Part shown: positions 1 through 9,548 of the stretch, piece after piece
How the letters are laid out: each line of letters begins with the position of its first letter
How positions within the stretch are numbered: the stretch's first letter is position 1
DNA from: Tanypteryx hageni
Lineage: Eukaryota; Arthropoda; Insecta; Odonata; Petaluridae
Length of the DNA stretch: 64,000 bases
Direction: 5' to 3'
Assembly: GCA_028673005.1 (NCBI GenBank)
Contig: CM054113.1
Location: 173,769,956-173,833,955 of the forward strand
The notes under the pieces: generated by a model
What the model was told of the DNA's origin: nothing
Databases searched by the model: none
The model's input: only the letters and a program-made list of their open reading frames with translations
Position numbers and translations under genes: made by a program

Positions 1-422
1 TGAGAAAATTTTGATTTACTCAAAAATGGTTCTAAGGAAATAGGTCAAATTTTTGCGTTAAAAACAAGTTTATACACCGATTCGACGCGTATTTAAAAAT
101 CGACGGCAAGAAAATGAAATTTCGTCCTTTAAGGCGTTCGTTGTTTTTACGACGATTTTAAGTAAGTAATTGTAATATGCAAATGATTAACGTGATACAC
201 TCATCTCCATATTAATCATATGGAGAAAATAAACGCTCCTCTAATCAAACCCATGACTTCAATGTAAACAGTATGCAGCTTAATATTTGAATGCAGTGTT
301 GCCATGTAATTCCTAAAAGTTTGATAGAAAAAGAATGGAAAATTTTGAGTTATAAGTTTCTTTCTTATTCTCGCAGTTGATCGATCTGCTATCTCACAGC
401 GTGACCGGATTTCGTAGCCTTA
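1..422. other. AT-rich sequence, nothing recognised
   Basis: I see no coding frame, RNA motif or repeat terminus that I can support. The TTA at 420-422 is the likely left target duplication of the element that follows. Confidence 0.4.
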
Positions 423-1143
423 TGCCTGGTTTCCATTAATACAAATTTCGGAAGCCAACATGTTGGCGAAATTTTAATACAAGTGGAAACAATCGGTAAA
501 ATCTCAACTTCTTTTGGACAACATGTTGGATGTTGGCTCCGAAAACTCGCTGAATTTGTTGTGTTGGATTTTATTTGTTAAGTGGAAACAATCGCCCAAC
601 ATGTTGGCAGAATTTGAGCATGCGCGAGCTCAAGGTCATTCTATTCAATTGTCAACACACGCTTATTGTTTACTGCTCGCTGCTGTCGGTCTGCAGTTGT
701 TCGGCAAACTAATTGTAAGTGACCACGTGTACGTATCTGTACTTATGGAGTGGACAAAAGCAAATACAATTATACAAATACAATAATACAATTGAACATA
801 AACAAGCAAATAATAGAATTGATGCGCCAAGCTAAATCGGGTCAAAGCTTAACTGAGATATTAATTAAGTAAAACAAGAAATTGCCTCCTTAAGATCACA
901 GTACTTTCGGGAGCTAACAAAAGCGAAGAAAATCAAGAGCAGTGGATCTTCAGCAGGCGATGTTTACAAGCCTTCCTGTTATGGTTTCCAAATACTTGCT
1001 TTTTTGTCACTTCGTCCATCGTCAAGAATTCGATCGTCACTAAACCAAAATGAAAGTTTCAGTGGAAACACACTTCAGTTTAAGCCAGCATGTCGGCCCC
1101 ACAACATGTTTGCGACCTTTTTTTTATTAAAGGAAACGTAGCT
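423..1143 (+). mobile_element. PIF/Harbinger-like transposon remnant
   Basis: Imperfect terminal inverted repeats: the left end TGCCTGGTTTCCATTAATA resembles the reverse complement of the right end near 1124-1143. Both ends are flanked by TTA (420-422 and 1144-1146), the 3 bp target duplication typical of PIF/Harbinger. The interior holds a MADF-like coding remnant, which fits because PIF/Harbinger elements often carry a Myb/MADF-type accessory protein. The palindrome-like word AACATGTTGG recurs near 458, 520 and 596, with a degenerate copy near 1101, and the phrase AAGTGGAAACAATCG occurs twice. No DDE transposase is visible, so this is a deleted or decayed copy. Confidence 0.5.
872..1051 (+). 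pseudogene. MADF-domain-like coding remnant
   Basis: A short open stretch with no start codon reads as the C-terminal half of a MADF/Myb-like DNA-binding domain. It has a SQYFRELTKAKKIKSSG segment, then GDVYKPS, then a hydrophobic FQILAFL. MADF proteins usually have Y-R-E-L-x-K, a Ser/Gly-rich hinge, D-V-Y-x-P and a W/Y-F-x-x-L-x-F-L tail in this order. An in-frame stop lies just upstream at 866-868 and no N-terminal half is visible. It sits inside the PIF/Harbinger-like remnant and probably encoded that element's accessory protein. A host MADF fragment is the alternative. Confidence 0.45.
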
Positions 1144-1457
1144 TTAGAAAAATTAATGGGTTGAAAAATTAATGAGTTGTTTTCGGTCACGAATTCTCTG
1201 CTGAAGAATCCATATAACTATTTTCGCTCAAAATAATCAATCAAGTTGCATAGTCGGAGGAAGCAAAGTGCCTCGAACTTGTCCTTGGCGCTCGTCTGCG
1301 CGAGATGCAGCGTTGCAACTTCGCGATCACGTACTCTTGTCGTGGTTCTATTGGCCAGCGGAGCGGGGGTAAAAATTGTATTTTTAATTTATTTTCTTGA
1401 TAAACATTTTCTTTTTTTTAATCTTCTTTTAATTTTATTAAATTATTTTTATAATAT

Positions 1458-1665
1458 TATTTCAGACTAATCGTATTAGTATACATAAATTTAACATTCT
1501 GTATTAACAAAAAAACGCCATTTATTGTCTGCTTCAGTAGCTCTTTTCATTTTTTAAAATTTTATTTCAGACTAATCATACTAGTATAGATAAAATCAAA
1601 CATCCTTATTAACCGTTAAAAAATCCGCCATTTATTGTCTACTTCGGCAGCTTTTTCCTCCCTTC
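1458..1665 (+). repeat. Two-unit tandem duplication, 104 bp period
   Basis: Two adjacent units begin with TTATTTCAGACTAATC at 1458 and 1562 and share a GCCATTTATTGTCT block. They differ by scattered substitutions, so this is an old tandem duplication. No coding content is visible. The surrounding 1144-1457 is AT-rich with a T-rich tract. Confidence 0.6.
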
Positions 1666-2515
1666 ATATATGTAGTACCTATACCAAGTATTGTAATTGC
1701 AAAACAAGATGATCCAAATGGAACTTATGAAGCCTACTTTCCATTACTTACATTGGCTTTAATAACTTTAAAATAACCGCAGATGAGTTGCTCTTTGTGC
1801 TCCCAAATTTCGTTATTTAGCTCCATAAAATATTACAAATACATTTAAATGGAATATTAAATTGATCACGCATATTTATGCGGCAAAAATAAAGCGTGTA
1901 TTATTAGAATATACCGAATCTGAGTCCAACAATAGTTGTTGCTATGGCAACACTGGTAATGAGTGAAAAAACTGCAAAAATGTCAGTATTTAAGCAAAAT
2001 TCGAAGAAATACGACCGATAAGCAAAATTCTACGATGAAAATTAGAATTCCGATTCCTTACCTCAGAGAATAGTACGAATCCCGCTCCGATATTACAATT
2101 CTAAGATATTTTAATGTGCAAGAGAAAATTACCCTGCACGATGAATTTCAAATGTAAATCAAATGGAAAGGAAAGTTCCTGGAATCGAACCCGGGATTTT
2201 AGATCTTCGCAACAAAAACTATCTTCGGGAGCTCGACCCGTGTAGCAAGATGTTTCCACTTACAATTAGTGCCATGAAAATCGATTTATTCATGGGCGTC
2301 CGCTGGGGAGCAAGGAGGGCATTTATTTCCCCTATAGCGGGAAAACAGAGCCGACTGTGGGAGCTTGCCTATCCTTTTGTCGGAAAAGTCCATCCACACT
2401 ACTGAAGATGACAGCTTAGATATCTAAACATCGGTGTCTAGTTTCGATTAAAAAATGTATTCGGATAGAGAAAAACATTTAGTTAGCGTTCTAGTAATGC
2501 GATTATGATTATTGT
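1666..2515. other. No gene recognised; isolated box-B-like site
   Basis: AT-rich sequence without a supported gene. At about 2178-2200 the minus strand has CCCGGGTTCGATTCC, a good match to a tRNA box B. No convincing box A or cloverleaf accompanies it, so it is at best a decayed tRNA or SINE fragment. Confidence 0.3.
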
Positions 2516-2578
2516 TCATCTACATGACACCCTGTAAGTCACCTTATTGGCGGATGGCAGGGTTTGTTCATCTAGTAA
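2516..2578 (-). mobile_element. LINE 3' end fragment (CR1/L2-like)
   Basis: On the minus strand this resembles the 3' end of the LINE at 18216-21410. Both share a block with GCCATCC, a short spacer, AAGGTGACTT and CAGGGT, then a GTAGATG-type tail. It is a severely 5'-truncated copy of a related LINE, in the opposite orientation. No coding sequence remains. Confidence 0.55.
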
Positions 2579-4024
2579 AAAGAATTTATATTAAGCTTCT
2601 GTTAATCACCTGCGAGAAATCCTAGCTTTCGCAAACGACATATTTAAGTGCGTATGACTCAATACTTCATTTCTTACGGAAAACACGGAAGTCAGGATGC
2701 ATTGAACAGGGGCGCGTGATTTTTAAATCCGGCCCTTCGTATCCTGCAATATGTAACGTAGAAAAACATACATGAATAAATACTTTATAATGCAATAAGA
2801 TAATGACTAAAATATATTTTTATACTTATCAAATTATATTAATGTTAATATTATTAACATTTATTACAAGATGGTCAAGAGACCACATAATTACGACTTA
2901 GTTTTGGAGATAAAAATTCGAGAAAATCCAGAGCAAAACATCGCATATCTTGTTTACATCGATCGCGAATGCGGTTCTCTCAGCAAACAACAATTAAAAA
3001 TCCATATATTTCTCTCCCATTATCTTATATTATCTGTGAGGTTATAGATTAAAAAAATTATTTGGATAGAGAACAACATTTAGTACAAGATAGTCCCCGA
3101 GACTATAGTTTCGGGGATAAAAACCGCCCAATCTTTCGATACCGTTGCATACGTATTTCTCATTAAGAACGCCTTTGAAATCTCTGTGTATTCCCATTTA
3201 TGGAGTATAATTTTCCATCTTGTTATAGAGAGAAAGGTTGAAATAACTTTTCTTACAAATTCTTTTTTGTTCCCATATTATTTATACGAAATACATCATA
3301 TTCATAATTATAATGATTTAGCAATATCTGCATAATTGATGGGATGAAGTCTTTCACAAAAATCACGAATATTATCAGTTCAGTAACAGTTCACATACTG
3401 TAATGTTACAAACATACATTGCACATACTTCAAGGGTAAATAGACTGAGAAATGTTGACAGTAAGGACAATTCATTTTCCTCAAGCAACTCGTACAAAAC
3501 CAATTCCCATAGGAAATTCATTATATTTCCGCTTGACGGTACAAACCACAAAAGAGATAGAAAATTCAAAATTTAATTCAACCATACCGCACCATCGAAT
3601 GCTGGCTGAGAGCCACTCAATTCTGGTTTGATCACGACAGCCATTTTCATTGGTTTTTATAGTAAAACAAATGAATTTATACCAGGCTTTGCAACATATA
3701 TGTACGGTCTTCAGGATTTCCAGAAATATTTTACAAACACTAACCAAATATTGAATATTGACAGATCTTGCAGATAGTTACATACTTGGTATTATATCAT
3801 GAAATTTTCAGTGTTTTGGCCAATATAACCATTCGAATTTATACAAATAAAATAACGCCTCCTATCACCAAATCTACTTGCAATGCCTTTTATTTTGATA
3901 ATCTTAACCTTGTGATGGCGGCACTGTACTTTCCAGAGACTGCTTCATACATTGAAAGCAATTGATCGCCTGAAATTTCGCGACGTTTACTCCTTGCTGC
4001 ACTTCTTTTTTCCTTTGTTCCTCT
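2579..4024. other. Degenerate repeat-derived sequence
   Basis: No gene recognised. A dispersed motif (GATAGAG, an ACATTTAGT-like word, then GAGACTA and GGAGATAAAAA-like words) appears in decayed form near 2457, 2845-2920 and 3058-3125, and again near 49390-49475. This suggests remnants of one old repeat family. The short frames in this stretch show no family resemblance. Confidence 0.35.
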
Positions 4025-4602
4025 TTATTCTGCCTTTTTTCCTGAAGGAAACTCAATCATAGGAAGACTTATTTTATTGCAGTTTATTATGTCTTGTGCA
4101 ACCTTCTTCAACGACAGACCATCAACGGATAACAATTGTCTCAATGTGGGGGGTAATTTTTCTACATCCAGGAAGCTTCTTAAGCCAAACATTAACTTTC
4201 CTATATCAAATTCAGGAGCTCTTGGAAGTAAGTAGTCGCTTCCTTGGTGAAGTAAAGCAATTGATAACAAAGAATAAGCCTCTGTATCATACTGGCAGCT
4301 CTTATCGGGTAATTTCTTGACACATCACTTTGATAAGTTGCCAGCAAATGATTGACATTTTCTGACTTCGTGAGTGCCGATGAATTATCACCCCGACTTC
4401 TCCAATATGAAACGGCAAATGAGAAAAGATCTCTTCCTACGTCAAACCAATGTCCTCCCAATGCCTCATCAGACAAACCAATCGACTGACCATGGCTGTA
4501 GCGATCGTATAAATGATACGAATGGTGACCAACTCGATAAGCATCGGCCAAATTAGATGCCCACTTTACACGATAGTCGTCAGCTTTACAAAGACCTACC
4601 AT
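4025..4602 (-). pseudogene. Unrecognised coding remnant, frameshifted
   Basis: Two overlapping minus-strand frames (4602-4201 and 4270-4025) look like one coding region broken by a frameshift near 4300. The first has a region rich in H, Y, W and D (for example GGHWFDVGRDLFSFAV). The second has a plausible continuation (for example LMFGLRSFLDVEKLPP) and then turns Lys-rich near its end. Amino-acid composition looks protein-like, unlike the low-complexity frames nearby. I do not recognise the family. It has no transposase, RT or endonuclease signature. It could be a captured host exon, a processed pseudogene or an old integrated viral gene; the sequence alone does not decide. Confidence 0.4.
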
Positions 4603-4624
4603 TGGTGCTACTGTGCTTAGGATA

Positions 4625-5185
4625 CTTACATGTTTTAAGGTCCCCTGAACACGTTTCCACTATTTTCTTGATGATGTCTCTGTCTGTCTGTATGTAATAG
4701 GATATTGTGGGCGTTCTAACTCAAACACTTACACTCGTATCAATACCAAACTCTATATTTAGAAATAATACCATATAATGAAGAGCTGATTAGGTTTTGG
4801 CCATAATCGCTCAACCAGAAGTGGATGTTTACTTTAGTCATGTTTTGGTTTTTGGCATATACCTCTTTTAAATCTTCATAAATGTAAATGTTGTTTATTA
4901 TAAACTTCATAGATAATATTTTAATCTATAACGTTTGTTTGAAACATATTTTCGTAGAACGCATTATTAAGGAGATATTCCATTTATTTAAAAGTTATTT
5001 CCATTAATATTTGATGAATGTAAAAAGTATTGGAATAAAAGTTGTAGAAAATTTAATTTTCTACAATGTTTATTCGAAACATTTTCCCATATAATGCTTT
5101 CTTTAAGAGACATTTAAAAAATCATTTTTAGCTGCCACCACCATACCACCTACCGGCGACTATTGTAGACAATTGACGCTTATTG
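4625..5185 (-). repeat. Dispersed repeat, copy A
   Basis: The minus strand of this segment aligns in blocks with 54203-54381 and 55888-56130 on the plus strand. Shared blocks include GTCGCCGGTAGGTGG followed by GCAGCTAAAAA, GTTGTAGAAAATT, the hAT-free stretch around TTTACTTTAGTCA, and AGGGGACCTTAAAACATG. The copy at 54 kb was split by a Tigger-like element and a hAT, while this one is uninterrupted. No coding capacity or clear termini are visible, so the class is unknown. Confidence 0.55.
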
Positions 5186-5194
5186 TTACGTTTA

Positions 5195-6215
5195 TATTTA
5201 TTACAAGGAGAGGCTACGAGGCTACGACCTTCGGGTTCTGATTTTGTTGAAAATCGACCAGGTGATTCTACATGGAAAATAAGGAGACCCGTGTCTCGGG
5301 GTTTTTGTGAACGTGCCCTTGAGTTCGAGAATTCTAAGACGGAAATATCCAAGAACATCGTTTGCAACTTAATAGGCTTCACTGTTTTCAAAATAAAGGG
5401 AATGGCTGAGGGGTTAGCGTGCCTAGTTCATACGGCGTGGTCCTGTGTTTGATCCAAAAGGTTTTCGTTTTTTTTTTTTTTCAAATTATCCAAGCCTTAA
5501 TTGAAAAGTAACATTCTCCGGTAAAATTTCGCTGTACAATTTTTATTTGTAGGTAATGAACGCAGAAACATAATAATACGCATTTTAAATTATTTATTAA
5601 TTACTCCACAGTTAACTTTCGTGTTCTTTTCACGTTAACGTATACAAAATATTCAAGGAAATTCACAACATTCATTACTTTCTCTTCCGATCGCTGTCCG
5701 CCAAGGCAAGGCTAATATTATTATCAACAATATGTAATTAATATAACAATAATATACAATTATAGATGACCATTCTTGCACGACGGCATTTGTCATGCTG
5801 CGAACCATTGTTTCTCTGACTGCAATATTAAGATATCCATTATTATATGTTACTGCGTTCATTACCTCCAAATGAAAATTACAGTACGGCGTATTTTTTA
5901 CCGGAGAATAACACTTTTCAAATGACGCTTTGATAATTTGAAGAAAAAAAAACGAAAACACATGGGATCGAACCCAGTCCCCGTCGTAGGGGCTATCCCA
6001 CCAGCAATTCCCTTTCTTATCAACAGTTCGACAATTATATTACGTATTATATTATATTAAGTTATATACGATATTTTTGGATATTTATGACGCTAAATTC
6101 TCGAACTCATGGGCGCATTAACAAAAACCCAGAATCACGGGTTTCCTTCGACGTAGAATTCGCGCTTCGTCAGAATCCGTGACCCGAGAGTCATAGTCTC
6201 TCCTTATTAATAAAA
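5195..6215. mobile_element. Inverted-repeat (foldback-like) element with tRNA-like segments
   Basis: The left part (about 5195-5575) matches the reverse complement of the right part (about 5835-6215) in order: AAGGAGA, a CTCGGGxTTTTTGT block, a GAGTTCGAGAATT block, a tRNA-like segment, a T-rich run, ATTCTCCGGTAAAA and GGTAATGAACGCAG. The tRNA-like segments are near 5402-5456 (plus) and 5960-6005 (minus, with box B GGTTCGATCCC). The arms are clearly diverged, so the element is old. It may be an inverted pair of SINE-like units or a foldback element. Nothing in the ~260 bp centre looks coding. Confidence 0.55.
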
Positions 6216-6442
6216 CTTTTTATTTTCTTAATCGTTGAGTTTCGGGGGTATATCCAATATCAGAAGGCTATGGTTTGGGTTTATTTCTGTTCTTTGTAGT
6301 TTAAATTGTTCTCGAAATTCCTTAAAATATTTATTATCATGTAACCTATTTGGAATTTTTATAAATATTACAGGTATGGAGAAAGTCATGTGGTGGCCAC
6401 GTCAGATTGTTTTGCTTCGATTTCACTAAGTGAAATATATAA

Positions 6443-6510
6443 TTACTGGCGCAATTTCCCGTAATAAATGACGGGTTCAAATTAATGAAAAACGCAATTA
6501 AAATCTTCAA
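6443..6510 (+). repeat. CCCGT...ACGGG hairpin repeat, copy 1
   Basis: Begins ACTGGCGCAATTTCCCGT and contains a near-perfect short hairpin (CCCGT, 8-nt loop, ACGGG; 6458-6475). The same start, hairpin and following AT-rich block occur at 13816 (plus) and 59640 (minus). The family is unidentified. It lies just upstream of the Penelope-like element. Confidence 0.5.
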
Positions 6511-6540
6511 CTTTAAAAGAATTATTTTAACAATGATTGA

Positions 6541-8973
6541 TTGATTCAGCAACGCTGCGAAAGCCTTCAACTCAAATTGATATCCCTCTACGGGGAGGAC
6601 ATCCAGAGGAAGACAAGGAGATTCGAGCGTCTCCGCAAACAGAAGTGCAAACTTTTGTCATCACTCGCCTTTCTTCAACGGTGCCGGGATACAGACACGA
6701 TACCAACTTGTGTCAAGGTGAAACATCACATATCATCCCAGGCTGCAAAGAAGATTCTATATCGGACAAGCCAAGCACTCCTGCGTGAACGCATCCGCTC
6801 CACGAGATATGCGCTTCTGCAATGTGCTCATAATCTCTACCATCTCCACCTAGAGCTCGCCTCCGTTATGTCTCACGAAGACTGGGACCAGATTGACCAT
6901 ATCACCGCCAGTTCCTCAACAAAAACCCAGCGGTCTTTCACGGACAAGCAGGTTAAGAAATTCGAAAATCTCCGTAAGAAACAACATCCAGATCCGACGC
7001 CGAGCCACGACAAGACGATTTACAACCTAACGGACATCATTTTCCCCGATGCAGCAAAATCAGTCTTAGCGAAAGGTCTGAACTTCGCCATCGCTCCCAA
7101 CAAAATACCTAAGGAAGAAATTGTCGTGGGAGTGGAAGCGGCCATCCGAAATCTGAATTCGAACCAAGCAGAAGAAATACGCCAAGAGGTGGCGCATATT
7201 ATTCGTAAAGCAAGACCACCATCCTCCAACATCTCCACAGCTGAAAGACAGGCCATCAAAGATTTGAAAAACAACAAATGCATCGTGATTTTACCGGCTG
7301 ATAAGGGAAACGCCACCGTAATTATCTCCAAGGAGGACTACGACGAGAAGATCCGCAATCTGCTGGACGATCCAACTTACTCCACACTCAAAGGCGACCC
7401 GACGATGAAAACCGAAAGGAAAATCCGAGAACTGATTAAGAAATCCTCCATACCTATTGAAGACCAACGGAACCTACTGCCGTCATCATCCAGGCCTCCA
7501 CGACTGTATGGGTTACCAAAAATGCACAAGAACGACGTTCCCCTGAGACCCATCGTCAGCGCCATCGGCTCTCCAACATATCGGCTGTCAAAATACCTCG
7601 CACGCACCTTACAGACGTACGTAGGCGGAACGGAGTCGCACGTGAAGAATTCAGCACATTTCATAGAAAGGCTAAACGACATGAAAGTATCGGAGAACGA
7701 TATTCTAGTAAGCTTTGACGTGACCTCACTCTTCACTAAGGTTCCCATAAAGGACTCCATCGAGATCTTGAAGGAGCTTATACATCATGGACTTCCGGCA
7801 GACTATCCGGATTTAACAGAATTCTGCCTCACCAACAACTACTTCCTGTGGAACGGACAGTTTTACGAGCAGAAGGAAGGAGCAGCTATGGGCTGCCCTC
7901 TCTCCCCCGTCATAGCCAATCTGTATATGGAGCGTTTCGAGTCTAAGGCGCTATCATCATGTGGTCCTCGTCCTTCATGCTGGCTGCGTTACGTGGATGA
8001 CACATTCGTCATTTGGCCCCATGGGACAAATAAACTTCACGAGTTCCACCGTCTACTCAACCAAGTCCACCCGGCCATCCAGTTCACCATGGAAGTCGAA
8101 GAGAACGGCACCCTACCATTTCTCGACGTCATGGTGAAGAAGAGACCTGACGGAAGCCTTGGACACAGCGTATTTCGGAAAAAGACGCACACTGATCGTT
8201 ACCTGCATGCTGCCTCTCATCACCATCCTCAACAGAAGGCATCAATAATCAAGACCCTGATGCACCGAGCAAAGACGATTTCCGATCCCGAGTCCCTAAA
8301 AGACAAAGAAGAGCATATAAGAAGGGCACTCATGAATAATGGCTACAGTTACCCATTCATCCGGCGGAATATAAAACCGAAACATAAACCTTTGGTGGAA
8401 CGACCAAAACCCACAGCCTACGCAAAAATTCCCTTCATCGCCGGGACATCAGAACGCATAGCCAGGATTCTACAAAAAGAAAATATCGTCGTCCGTTTCA
8501 ACGCGCTAAGGAAAATAAAAGAAGAACTTCCGTCTGCGAAAGATGCACTCGACCCGCTAACATCTGAAGGAGTCTACAGGATTCCATGCAGCTGCGGACA
8601 CGTATACGTCGGACAAACAGGACGATCCATTCGCTGTCGCTTAGCCGAACATAAACGGGCCATGATGAACAAAAAATGGAGGGAGTCGGCCATAGCGGAG
8701 CACTTCACCTCCGGCCCGGGACATAAAATCACGCTCGAAGAAACGAAATTGCTCGCGAAAGAAGATCGATATTTTCCGAGGTTAATTCGCGAAGCTATTG
8801 AGATCGAAAAGCATCCGGTCAATTTCAACCGGGACGACGGTTTGCGCATCAGCGCAACATGGAAGCGACTCTTCCAACGGAAAAGTGAAAGGGAGGAAAA
8901 ATACGTTGGAGCAACCTCCAAAGAGAAAGGGACAGCAACTCGAACGAGCCAATCAGCGATGGACAACGGTTAA
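6541..8973 (+). CDS. Penelope-type reverse transcriptase with GIY-YIG endonuclease
   Basis: About 810 uninterrupted codons. It would copy element RNA to DNA at a nick made by its own endonuclease. RT motifs in order: SFDVTSLFTKVP, AAMGCPLSPVIANLYME and RYVDDTFVIW with the YVDD catalytic box at residues 484-487, then the LPFLDVMV segment typical of Penelope RTs. The C-terminal GIY-YIG domain starts at GVYRIPC (residue 677), continues YVGQTGRSIRCRLAEH, and has a conserved E near HPVNFN. Length fits an endonuclease-bearing PLE. The frame opens with TTG directly after a stop; the first in-frame ATG is residue 110 (6868). The natural start is probably lost from this unit and visible at 9476 in the partial second unit. 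The frame is otherwise intact. Confidence 0.9.
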   Translation: MIQQRCESLQLKLISLYGEDIQRKTRRFERLRKQKCKLLSSLAFLQRCRDTDTIPTCVKVKHHISSQAAKKILYRTSQALLRERIRSTRYALLQCAHNLYHLHLELASVMSHEDWDQIDHITASSSTKTQRSFTDKQVKKFENLRKKQHPDPTPSHDKTIYNLTDIIFPDAAKSVLAKGLNFAIAPNKIPKEEIVVGVEAAIRNLNSNQAEEIRQEVAHIIRKARPPSSNISTAERQAIKDLKNNKCIVILPADKGNATVIISKEDYDEKIRNLLDDPTYSTLKGDPTMKTERKIRELIKKSSIPIEDQRNLLPSSSRPPRLYGLPKMHKNDVPLRPIVSAIGSPTYRLSKYLARTLQTYVGGTESHVKNSAHFIERLNDMKVSENDILVSFDVTSLFTKVPIKDSIEILKELIHHGLPADYPDLTEFCLTNNYFLWNGQFYEQKEGAAMGCPLSPVIANLYMERFESKALSSCGPRPSCWLRYVDDTFVIWPHGTNKLHEFHRLLNQVHPAIQFTMEVEENGTLPFLDVMVKKRPDGSLGHSVFRKKTHTDRYLHAASHHHPQQKASIIKTLMHRAKTISDPESLKDKEEHIRRALMNNGYSYPFIRRNIKPKHKPLVERPKPTAYAKIPFIAGTSERIARILQKENIVVRFNALRKIKEELPSAKDALDPLTSEGVYRIPCSCGHVYVGQTGRSIRCRLAEHKRAMMNKKWRESAIAEHFTSGPGHKITLEETKLLAKEDRYFPRLIREAIEIEKHPVNFNRDDGLRISATWKRLFQRKSEREEKYVGATSKEKGTATRTSQSAMDNG

Positions 8974-9016
8974 ACTAGGAAGGCACGAGTGAATATAAAA
9001 GTCAGATCCCTACCAT

Positions 9017-9336
9017 CGGAGCCGGTGGTGTAGTGGTTAGAGAGTTGGCCCCACCATTACAAACTGCTGACGAGACAACCCGGTTCGAATCCTTATAAGG
9101 ATTTTTCCGAAAAAAAGTCGCTCCGGCCCCCTATTTGCGAGCGATGGTACTAGGAGACGGGGACGAGCCAATGAGAAAACGAAACCTGGAGGAGCGCGCG
9201 CAAATCAACTTCTCCGTCCTTCGGAAGGGACGTAAAGCCGTTGTCCCCTTGGTGCTCTTCGTAAGAGTAGGCTAATGCCGGCACTAGGTTTCTCTCCTCC
9301 CTTGCCCGGCTGAAGAGGTGCTCACACCTATAACGG
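9017..9336 (+). mobile_element. tRNA-derived SINE inserted in the PLE
   Basis: The head has a good RNA polymerase III promoter: box A TGGTGTAGTGGTTAG near 9025 and box B GGTTCGAATCC at 9082-9092. The body contains GGGACGTAAAGCCGTTG, a block common in tRNA-derived SINE 3' regions. A 9 bp direct repeat CCCTACCAT flanks it (9008-9016 and 9337-9345), which sets the boundaries. The segment does not close into a functional tRNA acceptor stem. It lacks coding capacity and would depend on a LINE for movement. An A-run follows shortly after the right duplication. Confidence 0.7.
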
Positions 9337-9426
9337 CCCTACCATTCGTGGTAGAAAAAAAATGACACAAAATCCTTCCCCTACTATGGGGGTCAAGGAG
9401 AGCTCATTCCATCGGATCTCACTTCA

Positions 9427-9468
9427 TCTCCTGAAGATGCAGACTGCAACGTCTGCGAAACGTCGAGA
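9427..9468 (+). ncRNA. Candidate hammerhead ribozyme of the PLE
   Basis: The core follows the hammerhead order. Strand TCTC (9427-9430) pairs with GAGA (9465-9468) as stem I. CTGAAGA (9431-9437) is the conserved CUGANGA box. GCAGAC and GTCTGC (9439-9444, 9451-9456) form a perfect stem II with a 6-nt loop. Then come GAAAC and GTC, giving a minimal stem III with cleavage expected after 9464. Minimal type I hammerheads are known in the terminal repeats of Penelope-like elements, where they work best as dimers. One extra nucleotide (U at 9438) precedes stem II. Cleavage activity is inferred. Confidence 0.7.
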
Positions 9469-9514
9469 GCCAGAAATGCCGCCAACGCAGCGAAACCCGA
9501 AAACCTCCACCAGC

Positions 9515-9548
9515 ATTCAGCAACGCTGCGAAAGCCTTCAACTCAAAT
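9515..9548 (+). repeat. Downstream copy of the 34 bp PLE direct repeat
   Basis: Identical to 6544-6577. It encodes the same peptide beginning IQQRCESLQLK, here in frame with an upstream ATG at 9476. This shows that the real PLE N-terminus lies in the second, truncated unit. Confidence 0.8.

Larger units (their letters stand above)
6544..9548 (+). mobile_element. Penelope-like retroelement (PLE)
   Basis: This unit contains the long RT/GIY-YIG frame, a non-coding 3' part with a hammerhead-like motif, and then the 5' start of a second unit. A 34 bp direct repeat marks both ends (6544-6577 and 9515-9548). The first unit lacks its ATG. The sequence before the second copy of the repeat supplies an in-frame ATG (9476-9478), so the insertion is a circularly permuted or partial-tandem unit, as PLEs often are. 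A SINE (9017-9336) has inserted into its 3' non-coding part. No clear target duplication was found. Confidence 0.85.

Noticed and set aside
514..786. 90-codon frame as a gene
   Set aside because: Lies within the decayed PIF/Harbinger-like element, with no family resemblance.
5402..5456. tRNA gene at 5.4 kb
   Set aside because: Box B is degenerate (GTGTTTGATCC) and the segment is part of an inverted repeat with a second tRNA-like copy; no cloverleaf.
9022..9093. tRNA gene in the PLE 3' region
   Set aside because: Box A and box B are good, but the ends do not form an acceptor stem and a longer SINE body with a 9 bp flanking duplication explains it better.
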